Part shown: piece by piece, positions 33,782-43,500 of the stretch
Numbering within the stretch: the first letter of the stretch is position 1
Layout of the letters: each line of letters opens with the position of its first letter
From: Myxococcota bacterium
GTDB taxonomy: Bacteria > Myxococcota > XYA12-FULL-58-9 > JALHOP01
Length of the DNA stretch: 64,000 nucleotides
Direction: 5' to 3'
Assembly: GCA_022842935.1 (NCBI GenBank)
Contig: JALHOP010000004.1
Location: 186,001-250,000, forward strand
Position numbers and translations under genes: made by a program
Notes under the pieces: generated by a model
Seen by the model: only the letters and a program-made list of their open reading frames with translations
Told to the model about the DNA's origin: nothing
Database searches by the model: none

Positions 33782-35467
33782 ATGCTGCTGCAGCTGAAAA
33801 TACGTGACTTCGCCATCATCGACGAGGTCGATCTCGAGTTGGGGCCGGGGTTCACGGTCGTCACGGGGGAGACAGGCGCAGGTAAGTCGATCCTGGTCGA
33901 TGCCTTGATCTTGGCCCTGGGCGGACGCGCGAGCGGCGACGTCGTTCGAAATGGCTGCGAGGCCGCAGAGGTCGAAGCCCTCTTTGATATTAGCTCTCAC
34001 CCCGTGGTGCAGGCCCGTCTCGAGCAGCGCGAGCTCGTGGGCGACGACCCGTCGACCTTGCTCGTGCGCCGGGTGATTGGTGCCAAGGGTCGGGCGAAGG
34101 TGATCATCAACGGTCGTCTCTCGACGCTTGCGACGCTAGCCGAGATCGTTCGCGGGTTGGTCGATATCTCTGGGCAACACGAGCAGCAGAGCCTCTTGTT
34201 CGTCGAGAACCACCTCGCGATCCTCGACGACTTTGGTCAGCTCACCGAGAAGCGTGAGGCCTATCGCGAACAATATGAAGCTTGGCGGGCGGCGGCGGCC
34301 GAGCTGCACGGGCTCCAGTCGCGCAGCGATCGCGACTTGCAGCGCGCCGACTTCGTGAAGTTTCAGCTCGACGAGATCGAGCGTTTGGCGCCTCGGCTCG
34401 GCGAAGACGAGGAGCTCGAGGTCGAGCACAGGAAGCTTGGAGCGGCGCAGAAGCTCAAGTCTGGAGCCATGCTGGCCGAGGCGCTGCTTTACGGAGAAGA
34501 CGGGTCGGCGTTCGACAAGCTCGGGAAGGCCGCAGCCGAGCTCGAGTCCCTCGCCCGCATCGACGACGAGCTCACCCCGGTGCGCGAGGCGCTCGCAGGT
34601 GCGCAGCGGGACTTGCAAGACGCAGCGCGGACACTTCAACGCTACCTCGATCGCGTCAGTGACGATCCCGAACGGCTCGCGCAGGTCGAAGATCGCTTGA
34701 ACGAGCTGAGGCGACTCGCGCGCAAGCACGGCGGCGCGCTGGCTGACGTGCTTACCCGCCGCGCCGACCTCGAGCGCGAGCTTTTGTCACTCGACCACAG
34801 CGACGCTCGGGTGGCTGATCTCACGGCGCTCGCCGCCGAGAAGCTCGCGGCAGCCGAACGCCTCGCCGCCGAGCTGAGCATTGCACGGCACAAGGCGGCC
34901 AAGCGCTTCGACCAACGTGTGTGTGCCGAGATCGCCGAGATGGACCTCGCGGGAGCGGTGCTCGCCACCCAGGTGACAGGCCGCGCGCTCGCAGGGGGCG
35001 AGGGGCTCACGGCGACAGGCGCCGACGACGTCGAGCTCGCCTGGGGGCCAAATCGGGGTGAGCCGCTGCGTCCGCTGGCGAAGATCGCGAGTGGGGGGGA
35101 GCTCTCACGCTTGATGCTGGGCGTGAAGACCGTGCTCGCCAGCCGCGACTTGGTGTCGCTCTATGTCTTCGACGAGGTCGATACCGGCCTCGGTGGACGG
35201 GCGGCCGATGCGATCGGCAAGAAGATTCAGGCGGTGGCCCGCGGACACCAGGCGATCACCATCACACACTTGGCCCCGATTGCTGCTCGCGCGGACGTCC
35301 ATATCTGCGTGCGCAAAGAGTCCCAAGGAGACCGGACGGTGGCGACACTCGAGAAGCTCAAGGGCGCGGCGCGTGCGGCGGAAATCGCGCGCATGATCGA
35401 TGGTTCGCCGGACTCCAAAGCGACCCGAGCCGCAGCCAAAGAAATGCTAGCGCGGGCGGTGGTCTGA
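33782..35467 (+). CDS. recN: DNA repair protein RecN
   Basis: From ATG 33782 the product is 561 residues, near E. coli RecN (553), and begins MLLQLKIRDFAIIDEVDLEL as expected. It is an SMC-like ATPase for double-strand-break repair: Walker A GETGAGKS (29-36), a coiled-coil middle, ABC signature SGGELSR (437-443) and Walker B YVFDEVDTGLGG (D464-E465). The frame opens further upstream (33716), but the RBS and homology argue against that start. No clear LexA box was found upstream. Confidence 0.97.
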   Translation: MLLQLKIRDFAIIDEVDLELGPGFTVVTGETGAGKSILVDALILALGGRASGDVVRNGCEAAEVEALFDISSHPVVQARLEQRELVGDDPSTLLVRRVIGAKGRAKVIINGRLSTLATLAEIVRGLVDISGQHEQQSLLFVENHLAILDDFGQLTEKREAYREQYEAWRAAAAELHGLQSRSDRDLQRADFVKFQLDEIERLAPRLGEDEELEVEHRKLGAAQKLKSGAMLAEALLYGEDGSAFDKLGKAAAELESLARIDDELTPVREALAGAQRDLQDAARTLQRYLDRVSDDPERLAQVEDRLNELRRLARKHGGALADVLTRRADLERELLSLDHSDARVADLTALAAEKLAAAERLAAELSIARHKAAKRFDQRVCAEIAEMDLAGAVLATQVTGRALAGGEGLTATGADDVELAWGPNRGEPLRPLAKIASGGELSRLMLGVKTVLASRDLVSLYVFDEVDTGLGGRAADAIGKKIQAVARGHQAITITHLAPIAARADVHICVRKESQGDRTVATLEKLKGAARAAEIARMIDGSPDSKATRAAAKEMLARAVV

Positions 35468-35468
35468 G

Positions 35469-35624
35469 ATGTTCTGGCTTTTTGGTCGCGTGCTGCGCTG
35501 GCTCGAGTTCTTGCGCGCGGGGCGCGCCGCCCGCGACGAGGTTGCGGCGCTAAGGCCTAGCGCTGCAGCTCCGCCATCGCGAGCACGGAGTAGCCCGCGT
35601 CCACGAAGATGGTCTGGCCCGTAA
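35469..35624 (+). CDS. possible 51-residue small protein after recN
   Basis: An ATG two bases after the recN stop opens a short frame whose first ~20 residues are Trp/Phe/Leu-rich and could insert in a membrane, followed by a basic Pro/Arg tail. The second half is antisense to the 3' end of fabI, which speaks against it. There is no independent evidence of translation. Confidence 0.2.
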   Translation: MFWLFGRVLRWLEFLRAGRAARDEVAALRPSAAAPPSRARSSPRPRRWSGP

Positions 35625-36333
35625 TGTTGCGCGATAGATCCGAGCCCAGGAACACTGCGAGGTCAGCGACGTCGTCTTGCGTCACTGAGCGCCGCATGGG
35701 CGCGACCGATTCGTACACACGCATCATGTCGTCGAAGCCTGCGATCTGCGAGGCGGCGATGGTCTTGATGGGGCCGGCGCTAATGGCGTTCACGCGGATG
35801 TTCTTGGGCCCGATGTCGGCGGCGAGCTCGCGCACGGAATGCTCGAGAGCGGCCTTGGCGATGCCCATGAGCTTGTAGTTCGAGACCACACGCTGACCGC
35901 CCAGGTACGTCATGGTCATGATCGACCCGCCACGGCTCATCTTGGGCGCGGCGGCGCGTACGACCGGGATGAGCGAATAAGCCGACGCCGCCAGCGTGGT
36001 CGAGAACTCCTCGAGGTTTACCCCGCTGATGGGCTTCGCGAAGCTGTCGGGATGCGAGTAGGCAATCGAGTGAACGACGATATCGATCGGGGTCTCGATT
36101 TTGGCAAAGAACGCCTCGGTCTCCTCGGGGCTTGTGACATCGCAGCGCTCGTAGAAGGGGACCGGGATTTCGTTCGACTTGACGAGCTGGAGGATGCGGC
36201 TCTTGAAGCGCTGCTGGTAGCCTAGCGAGATGCGGGCGCCGGCTGCGTGCAGGCGCTTCGCGATCGCCCAAGCGATCGACTGTTCACTCGCGACACCAAA
36301 AACCAGCGCATGACGACCCTGAAGGTTGATCAT
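35557..36333 (-). CDS. fabI: enoyl-[acyl-carrier-protein] reductase (NADH)
   Basis: From ATG 36333 the product is 258 residues (E. coli FabI has 262). It is an SDR enzyme performing the last reduction of each fatty-acid elongation round. Seen are the FabI-type N-terminal glycine motif (VFGVASEQSIAWAIA), the catalytic set Y143, Y153 and K160 (SNYKLMGIAK, the YxxMxxxK motif), and PIKTIAASQI of the substrate loop. The open frame continues upstream to 36498 but without homology to FabI. Confidence 0.96.
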   Translation of the reverse strand: MINLQGRHALVFGVASEQSIAWAIAKRLHAAGARISLGYQQRFKSRILQLVKSNEIPVPFYERCDVTSPEETEAFFAKIETPIDIVVHSIAYSHPDSFAKPISGVNLEEFSTTLAASAYSLIPVVRAAAPKMSRGGSIMTMTYLGGQRVVSNYKLMGIAKAALEHSVRELAADIGPKNIRVNAISAGPIKTIAASQIAGFDDMMRVYESVAPMRRSVTQDDVADLAVFLGSDLSRNITGQTIFVDAGYSVLAMAELQR

Positions 36334-36526
36334 GGCGCGGGGGTATAAGCGGGGCGGCGGTGCGTGAGCAAGAAGACGAAAGGGCACCCTGTCGGGGCGG
36401 GCCACTTGGCGATGTGAGTGCGCGCAGCCGGCTCGGGGCACAATCGGATTGGCGAACGCCATGGGGGATCGTGTACGCTCCCGCCGATCAACGCCCACCT
36501 CCCGGGCAGCATGAGGGAACTCCTCG

Positions 36527-37282
36527 GTGCGAATCGTTTCCGTTTCTCAGACCGACGTTGGTCGTGTGCGTGAGCAGAACGAGGACTCGCATCTCATCGA
36601 TGAACGCCTCGGGCTATTCGTCGTGGCCGATGGCATGGGCGGGCATCTCGGGGGCAAGACCGCGTCGAGCCTCGCTGTGAAGACCGTGGGCGAGAGCATC
36701 ACTGCCAACGAGCAGGCCATCCTCGACGGGGCGAGCGCGACACCGCTTGAAACGTCACCTGTGCCTCGCATCCTCGCCGACGCTGTGCGCGCCGCCTGCG
36801 CGGCTATCTTCGAGACCGCCCAGGGGGACATCGATCTCCAGGGAATGGGCACGACCGTCAGCGCCATGATGCTGATCTCCCAACGCGCGTTCATCGCGCA
36901 CGTTGGTGATTCGCGCGTCTACTTGCAGAGGGGCGAGCGGGTCATTCAGATTACCGATGACCATTCGCTGGTGAACGAACAGATCAAGGCCGGTCTCATC
37001 ACCCGCGAGCAAGCCCGCGCTAGCAGGCTAAAAAACATCATCACCCGGAGCGTTGGCTTCGAGCGTGACGTCGCCGTCGACACCTTCGCGTTACCGCTAC
37101 AGGCTGGCGATAAGTTCCTTATGTGCTCGGATGGATTGGCGAATTTCGTCGACGACACCGAAATTGGCTTGGCCTTGGCACAGCTTTCCCTGGACGACGT
37201 GCCGAAGGCGATGATTGCGCTCGCCAACGAGCGCGGAGGTGACGATAACATCACTGTGGTTTGTTTGGCCGCGATCGAGTAG
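36527..37282 (+). CDS. PP2C-family Ser/Thr protein phosphatase (Stp1/PrpC-like)
   Basis: This 251-residue protein begins at GTG 36527 with the standard TDVGRVREQNEDS metal-binding start; D35 in VVADGMGGHLGG is the central metal ligand, and GGDDNITVV ends the domain. It dephosphorylates Ser/Thr-phosphoproteins and probably opposes kinases such as the one at 47185. No regulatory domain or membrane segment is present. The M23 peptidase gene follows after 15 nt, and the two may be co-transcribed. Confidence 0.94.
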   Translation: MRIVSVSQTDVGRVREQNEDSHLIDERLGLFVVADGMGGHLGGKTASSLAVKTVGESITANEQAILDGASATPLETSPVPRILADAVRAACAAIFETAQGDIDLQGMGTTVSAMMLISQRAFIAHVGDSRVYLQRGERVIQITDDHSLVNEQIKAGLITREQARASRLKNIITRSVGFERDVAVDTFALPLQAGDKFLMCSDGLANFVDDTEIGLALAQLSLDDVPKAMIALANERGGDDNITVVCLAAIE

Positions 37283-37297
37283 GAGAGCGCTTACATC

Positions 37298-38245
37298 GTG
37301 GAAAAAAAGGCTAGCCGCTCCTACACCGTGATGATCGTTCCTGAGAGGTCGTCTCAGGTGCGCCGTTACACAGTCCCGCGCGCGTGGATTACGCGCAGTA
37401 TCGTCGGGGCGCTCGGCTTCATCGCGCTGGTCGCGTTCCTCCTCGTTCACTACGTCGGCATGATTGCCGAGGCTGGCGAGAACCGAACTCTCAAAAACGA
37501 GAACGTCAATCTGAAGACGCGGCTGCGGACCGTGCAAGAGGAAATCGCGCGCATTGACGGGGCATTGCAACGCATCGATCAGCTGTCGTCGAAGGTCCGC
37601 GCCATTACGCAGCTGTCTGACCCCGAGCGCAATCTCGCCATCGGTCCGCTCGAATCGCGCAGCAGCAAGCCGGGGGAAGTCATGTACGCCCCGGGCGAGC
37701 GTACCGACTACGACTCTGAAGGCATCGACTCGGCTCTCGCGCTTCGGCTCATCGACAGCAAGGTCGAGTCGCTCGAGTCGGGGGCGCTTCGGCAGGAAGG
37801 CGCCATGCGTGAGCTCCACGAGTACTTCTCGGGCGAGCCCGGCCTTCTTGCGTCCATGCCATCGATTCGTCCAAGCGCTTCAAAGCTTCTGACGAGCACG
37901 TTCGGCGAGCGCACGGACCCGTACACGAACCACCGTGTCATGCATAAAGGCATCGACTTCGCGGCCGACCACGGAAGCGACGTCATTGCACCTGCGGACG
38001 GCACCGTCATCTTTGCGAGTGAGCGTGGCGGTTACGGAAAGACCCTGGTCGTCGACCATGGTTACGGCATTCAATCGCACTTCGGTCACCTATCGGACTT
38101 CAAGGCGACCGTGGGTGAGCAGATCAAGCGCGGTCAGGTGATCGCCTCGGTGGGTAACACAGGCCGCTCGACAGGTGCACACCTGCACTACGAGGTACGC
38201 TTCTTCGGTGTGCCTCAGGACCCCGAGAAGTTCATCTTCGAGTAG
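37298..38245 (+). CDS. M23 peptidoglycan endopeptidase with TM and coiled coil
   Basis: The 315-residue protein has a cytoplasmic basic N-terminus, one transmembrane helix (~33-55), a periplasmic coiled coil (~60-105), and a C-terminal LytM/M23 domain. Catalytic and zinc residues are complete: H216 and D220 in HKGIDF, H261/H264 in SHFGHLS, and H295/H297 in GAHLHYE. It is therefore likely an active cross-link hydrolase rather than an EnvC/NlpD-type activator. It starts with GTG. It lies directly downstream of the PP2C gene. Confidence 0.93.
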   Translation: MEKKASRSYTVMIVPERSSQVRRYTVPRAWITRSIVGALGFIALVAFLLVHYVGMIAEAGENRTLKNENVNLKTRLRTVQEEIARIDGALQRIDQLSSKVRAITQLSDPERNLAIGPLESRSSKPGEVMYAPGERTDYDSEGIDSALALRLIDSKVESLESGALRQEGAMRELHEYFSGEPGLLASMPSIRPSASKLLTSTFGERTDPYTNHRVMHKGIDFAADHGSDVIAPADGTVIFASERGGYGKTLVVDHGYGIQSHFGHLSDFKATVGEQIKRGQVIASVGNTGRSTGAHLHYEVRFFGVPQDPEKFIFE

Positions 38246-38364
38246 GAGAGGGCGGGCGCGGCGGCGCGTGTCGAAGACCGCGCACTAGCTCCAGCCCCAT
38301 GCGCGCTTGCGCCTGGGCGGCCAATAAGTTGCCGAGATCCATCCCGCGCTTTATGCGTTGAGCC

Positions 38365-38940
38365 GTGCTCCAATCCGGCCGCCGCATCGTTCTCGCGTCG
38401 CGCTCGCCGCGCCGCAAGCAGCTCCTTGCAGGGGCAGGCTACGATGTCAGCGTCAACGCCGTCGACGCCGATGAGAGCTGGCCGCCGGGGCCACTCGCTT
38501 CCGCGCTCGAGGTCATCTGCCAGCGCAAGATCGCGCACGCTGCGCCCTTTGACTTGCCGACCGTAGCTGCGGACACCGTGGTGGTGGTCGACGCGATGCG
38601 TTTCGGTAAGCCCGCCGATGCGCAAGAAGCGCGGCGGTTTCTCGAAGCTCTATCGGGGCGCGAGCACGCGGTGATGACAGGGTTTTGCGTGCGCCTGCGA
38701 GACCGCGAGGTTGCGTCGGTGGTGACCACACGCGTGCGGTTCCGGGCTCTCACGTCTGGAGAGATCGAGCGCTACATCGCCACCGGGGAACCGTTCGACA
38801 AAGCTGGTGGCTACGGCATCCAGGGCGAGGGAGGAGCGTTGGTCGAGACGATCGTCGGCTCCTACACAAACGTTGTTGGACTGCCGCTCAGTGAGGTCCG
38901 CGCCGCCGTCGAGGGTCTCGCGACGAGGGCCCAGGCATGA
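38365..38940 (+). CDS. maf: Maf-like nucleoside-triphosphate pyrophosphatase
   Basis: This 191-residue protein has the Maf signature LASRSPRRKQLL (10-21), DADESW, catalytic-type D71 in VAADTVV, GKP, and the KAGGYGIQGEGGALVETI(VG)SYTNVVGLPL block. Maf proteins hydrolyse non-canonical dTTP/UTP-like nucleotides and are linked to septum control. It starts at GTG 38365 and overlaps yggS by 4 nt (ATGA), heading a four-gene operon. Confidence 0.95.
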   Translation: MLQSGRRIVLASRSPRRKQLLAGAGYDVSVNAVDADESWPPGPLASALEVICQRKIAHAAPFDLPTVAADTVVVVDAMRFGKPADAQEARRFLEALSGREHAVMTGFCVRLRDREVASVVTTRVRFRALTSGEIERYIATGEPFDKAGGYGIQGEGGALVETIVGSYTNVVGLPLSEVRAAVEGLATRAQA

Positions 38941-39617
38941 GCCTCGCGCAACGCCTCGCCGACGTACGGTCCCGCATCGCTGACGCGGCGCGTGCCGCTG
39001 GGCGGACGGCGGAGTCCGTCACCCTGGTCGCTGTCAGCAAGTTCCATCCGGTGGACGCTATCGTCGAAGCGTACGGTCTCGGGGTGCGTGACTTCGGCGA
39101 GAACATCGTTCAAGAGCTCGCCGAGAAATCGTCTGCCATCGCGGAGCGCGGCCTGGACGTGCGATGGCACTTCATCGGTCGTCTGCAGCGCAACAAGATA
39201 AACCTTCTGGTCCGCCATCCCATCCATCGCATGCATACGGTCGACCGCGTCGAGCTCGCCGACGCGGTGGCCCAACGCGCTCCCCAAGGTGGCCTCGACA
39301 TCCTGCTCCAGGTGAATATCGGGCGGGAGCCCCAGAAGGGAGGGGCGTTACCCGAGGAGACGCTGACGCTCGCGCGACACGTGTTGGGGCTGTCGTCGAT
39401 CCGTTTGCGCGGACTCATGGCGATTCCGCCAGAAGGCGTCGCCGCGGAACCGTACTTCGCTCAGATGCGCGACTTGGCCAAGGAAGTGCGTGCACTCGCT
39501 CCCGAGGCTAGTGAGCTCTCCCTGGGCATGACTCACGACTTTCCAGCCGCTATCGCGGCCGGTTCGACGCATGTTCGCGTCGGCACGGCCATTTTTGGAA
39601 CACGGGAGAAAACATGA
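38937..39617 (+). CDS. yggS: YggS-family pyridoxal-phosphate homeostasis protein
   Basis: This 226-residue PLP-binding protein has K35 in VAVSKFHPVDAI as the likely Schiff-base lysine, FGENIVQEL, WHFIGRLQRNK and the C-terminal LSLGMTHDFPAAI. The family (YggS/YlmE/PROSC) controls PLP and amino-acid balance without a known catalytic activity. Start and stop overlap maf and divIVA by 4 nt each, so the three are co-translated, as in many bacterial division-associated operons. Confidence 0.95.
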   Translation: MSLAQRLADVRSRIADAARAAGRTAESVTLVAVSKFHPVDAIVEAYGLGVRDFGENIVQELAEKSSAIAERGLDVRWHFIGRLQRNKINLLVRHPIHRMHTVDRVELADAVAQRAPQGGLDILLQVNIGREPQKGGALPEETLTLARHVLGLSSIRLRGLMAIPPEGVAAEPYFAQMRDLAKEVRALAPEASELSLGMTHDFPAAIAAGSTHVRVGTAIFGTREKT

Positions 39618-40171
39618 AGCTCACGCCCATCGACGTGCAACAGCAGCAGTTCAAGAAGGCCTGGAACGGTTTCGACAAGGGTGAAGTCCACAGCTTCCTC
39701 GACATCGTCGCGGGGCAGATGAGCGAGCTGTCGCGTGAGAACAATGAGCTTCGCGCCGAGATGAAGCGGGCCACGGCCGAGATCGAAGACCATCGCACCC
39801 GCGAAGAGACGCTGCGAGAAGCCATGCTCACCGCCCAGCGTGCCATCGACGAGATCCGCGACCACGCCAAGAAAGAGGCCCAGCTCACCGTAAGCGAGGC
39901 CGAGCTGCGCGCTGAGCGCATCCTTCACAATGCCCATGCCCGCGTCACGAAGCTCGCCGATGAGGTCCACGACCTGCAACGGCAGCGCTTGCGGGCCATC
40001 GAGGAGCTCCGAGGCATCGTCAGCACGCACTTGAAGCTCCTCGAGCTTGCGGAAGAGCAGGGTCGGCAAGACGAAGCCGATGCAGGTGGGACCGTGACCG
40101 TTCTCGAGCGCCTGCGCGCGCCTGCGCCGCCACCGCTGGGTGAGGCCGCCAAGAGCGAGTCTCGCGCTTGA
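39614..40171 (+). CDS. divIVA: DivIVA-domain protein
   Basis: The 185-residue protein begins MKLTPIDVQQQQFKKAWNGF and DKGEVHSFLDIVAG, the DivIVA lipid-binding N-terminal domain, followed by a long coiled coil (~30-145) and a Pro/Ala tail. DivIVA proteins bind curved membrane at poles and septa. The tail ends in the TTG start of yggU. Its place behind yggS is the classic order seen in Gram-positive division clusters, here in a predicted Gram-negative. Confidence 0.93.
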   Translation: MKLTPIDVQQQQFKKAWNGFDKGEVHSFLDIVAGQMSELSRENNELRAEMKRATAEIEDHRTREETLREAMLTAQRAIDEIRDHAKKEAQLTVSEAELRAERILHNAHARVTKLADEVHDLQRQRLRAIEELRGIVSTHLKLLELAEEQGRQDEADAGGTVTVLERLRAPAPPPLGEAAKSESRA

Positions 40172-40467
40172 GCACCTCTCCGCCCTGGCTCCATCAGCAC
40201 GGCGAGGACGTGCTCCTCGACGTCGTCGTGGTGCCCAGGGCGTCGCGGACCCGCATCCTCAGCGTCTATGACGACCGCCTAAAGATCCAGCTCGCCGCGC
40301 CACCGGTGGATGGGAAAGCCAACGACGCGTTGGTGCGCTTTCTCGCCGAGACCCTCGATATGCCGCGCGCTCAGATCGAGGTCGTCGGTGGCGCCGCCAA
40401 CAAGCGCAAGACCGTCCGCGTCAAGAGCGCCGCGATGGTGCGCGTGATGTTGAAGCTCGCGCCCTAA
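40168..40467 (+). CDS. yggU: YggU/DUF167 family protein
   Basis: This 99-residue protein is a DUF167 member, with VVVVPRASRTRI, RLKIQLAAPPVDGKAND and EVVGGAANKRKTVRV. The function is unknown. It starts with TTG overlapping the divIVA TGA (TTGA). It is the last gene of the maf-yggS-divIVA-yggU operon; a hairpin follows at 40501. Confidence 0.93.
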   Translation: MSTSPPWLHQHGEDVLLDVVVVPRASRTRILSVYDDRLKIQLAAPPVDGKANDALVRFLAETLDMPRAQIEVVGGAANKRKTVRVKSAAMVRVMLKLAP

Positions 40468-40500
40468 ACCCAGTGCTCGCCTCCGCGCGCCCCGCTTGTG

Positions 40501-40527
40501 ACCTGGCCCGGGACGGAGCGGCCAGGT
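40501..40527 (+). terminator. stem-loop after the maf-yggU operon
   Basis: ACCTGGCC and GGCCAGGT form a perfect 8-bp stem with an 11-nt loop. It has no T tract, so termination is plausible but unproven. It lies between yggU and the kelch-protein gene. Confidence 0.55.
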
Positions 40528-40581
40528 AAACCCCGCCAAAGGGTTCGTACGCCGGCGCGTTTCCGAGTAAGCTCCGTGCCC

Positions 40582-43500
40582 ATGCCCCAACACGCTCGCG
40601 TCGTCCTCGTCGTCGCGTTCGCTGTCTCGTGTTCCGTCGACCTTGCGCCACCGCCGGACGTTCTCATCACCTGTACGAGCAATGACCAGTGCCCCGAGAC
40701 ATATCGGTGCTCGTCCCAGCTCGGCCGCTGCGTGCCAGGCGGGCAAGAGGACGTGCCTCCGCGCATCCTGAATCTCAGCGCGGTGGTCGAACGCGACGTT
40801 GGCTCCGCGTCCGCCACAGCGGTCGAAGCAGCAGCCGTCGGCTCGACGGTTCGCGTGCGTTTCGAAGTCGACGAGGAGCTCCTCGAAGCTCCTCTCGTGC
40901 GCCTTAGCTGGCCGGACAACGACGACGGGTTTTCACGTCAGGGCGCAGCAACAGTCGTTGGGTCGGGCTACGAGCTGGTCACCACCATCGCTGCCACCGA
41001 TCCTGTTGGCGCCGTGTCTGTATCGGTCGTCGCCGTCGATCTCGCAAGCAACGTAGGTAACGCGGAGCTGCCGCGTCACTTCTTGGTCGACACGACCCCG
41101 TTCTTGCTCAGCTCGGTCAGTCTGCGACCGCGCTCACCAGTCGCGACCGCGCTCACCTCCATTGGTGTCGACGTGACCGCAGCCCGTAACGAACCGCCCG
41201 GCTTTCCCGAGGTCGAGGCGCAGCTCGTCTTCAGCAAGCCCCCCCGACAGACTCCCACGGTGACCCTCGAGGGTCCTGGGGGCAGCGTCGTGGGGACTGT
41301 CTCGGCGCTTGCCACGACGTCTTTCGTGGTGAGTTTCGAGATCGATGATGGTCTCACCACCGCAGAGAGTGGGGACATCTTCGAGCTCGCCGTTACGGCC
41401 TTCGACGCGGCTGGCATCGCCTGGACGCTGGACCCCGGTAACGTGCTCCCGACCGTTCGCATCGACACCCAGGCGCCCGTGATGCCGACGGCCCTGCGTT
41501 TCTTGCGGGCACCATGGGGCGCGGGCGATGCGTTGCCCGAGCGCACGTTCGCGGTGGAGAGCGTCACCGTCGGAGCGGTCATCGGAGCTGCTAGCAGCGA
41601 CGCCCAGGATCGCTTGTTCATCCACGACGCTGAGGGCGCCGGCCGGGCCCGGCTCGGCTTTACGCCACTCTCCGCTGCTGGCACCTTGCCCGGCGATCGC
41701 CTGCTGCTCGCTACCGCTGACCGCCTCGAGGTCTTCGCGACGCTCGTCGACGCCGCCGGCAACGAAGGGCCGACTCTGCGGGTCGTCTCGGGAAGGTGGG
41801 TTGCGACCTTCAAAGACCGCAGTACTGGCAATGACTTCCTGAACCCCAACCGACTCACCCGCGTCTCCGAGCCGGGCGACGCGCTCTTCGATGGCCTAGC
41901 CAACGAGGCTGCCACAGCGGACATCGCCAAGACCGTCAGCGCGGATGGTGAACGCTTCACGCACAGCGTCCGCTCTGGCGTTTGGCGATTTCGGCGTCTC
42001 GGTTCGCCTCCGCCTCAGCAAGCGGGCGGGGCTGTCTATGTGCCGTCCTCGGGCAAGGTTCAGCTCATGGGCGGCTCGAGCGACGACGCCGCCTTCCCGA
42101 ACATATGGGATTGGGACGGCCGCGATTGGCGCGAGGTTGACCAGATCGGCACCTTGTGGCCAGGCGAAAACTTCGGGCCTTCGGTTGCTCACGACTCGAG
42201 CCGCAACCGCACCGTTTATCATGGTGGTACCGTCACCGCTGAGCCGCTACAGCGAACGTGGGAGTATGACGGAACGACCTGGTTCGACGTCACTCCGACC
42301 ACGCCTGGGCCGCCCGCGGTCTTCGCGCCGATGGTGTTCGACGCCGTGGCCGGTGTGTCGGTGCTCTACGGCGCCTACGAAGAGCCGGTCCTCGGAGCCT
42401 GTCCTGGCGGGCTGCCCGTGCAACCGTTCGTCGGCTTGTGTCTGTCGACGACGACGTGGCTCTGGGATGGCTCGGGCTGGGAGGCTGTGCCGTGCGCGGG
42501 TGGCAATTGTCCTCCCGCGCGCGCGTTCACCTCGATGGCGTACGACCCAGCGAATGAGCGCGTCGTGCTGTTCGGCGGGACCGATAGCCTCGCCTCGGGC
42601 AGCCCGCTAGGTGACCTCTGGGAGTGGGACACCGCCTCGAGGACATGGACCGACGTGACGCCGACCACGGGTATCATTCCATCGCCGCGCCGTTCGGCCC
42701 TCATGGCCTACGTTGGCGGCTTCGAGGGCGTCGTCATCTGGGGTGGCTGCGAAGCGGGCGACTTCTTCGATTGCGGTAAGGACATCGATGGCTCGGACAA
42801 TCTCGAGGACGTGCTGGTATGGAAGGGCGCCTCAGCCGCGCCCGCGGTCGTCGAAGTTGTCATGGATGTCCCCTCTGGGCTCGGGACTCCTCTGCCGAGC
42901 CGAGGCATCGCGCAAGCCGCTTATGTACCCGCGCAAGATCGCTTGATCGTCTTCGGTGGGTCGCGCCAGCTCAACGTCAACCCCGCGCCGAGCTGCGCGC
43001 CATTCGCCGGCGCGTGCGACGGCGACGACCCCGACTCCAAGGGAGGTCCAGGGAGCGAACGCTGTGTCTGCGTCTTCGACAAAGGTTGGTCGCTTCAGCC
43101 GACCAGCGTTACCACCGGCGCTTGGCGCCTGGTCGCGGCCGAAAGCGCCGTGCACACTCAGACCACCGCGTTCGCCATGACGTACTCCCCCGACCTTCGC
43201 CGGACCTTCATTTTTGGCGGACGCGTCGACGATGGTGACTGCGATGGCAACGCGGACAACGAAACCTCGGACCGCTGCCACGGCCTGTGGAGTTGGGACG
43301 GCATTTCGGTGCGTCCTGAGCCCGCCTTCGACGACCCGAGCCCGCTCATCGGGCCGACCAACATCGTCGATGCCACGCAGTGCGGCCGTGATGGCGACCA
43401 GGCTCCTTGTGGCGAGTCCGAGCGCGCGGCCGCCGCGCTGCCTGGGGGTAAGCTCGCTTATTTCGACTCCCCTGATCGGATGGCTGCCGGCTTCAAGAAT

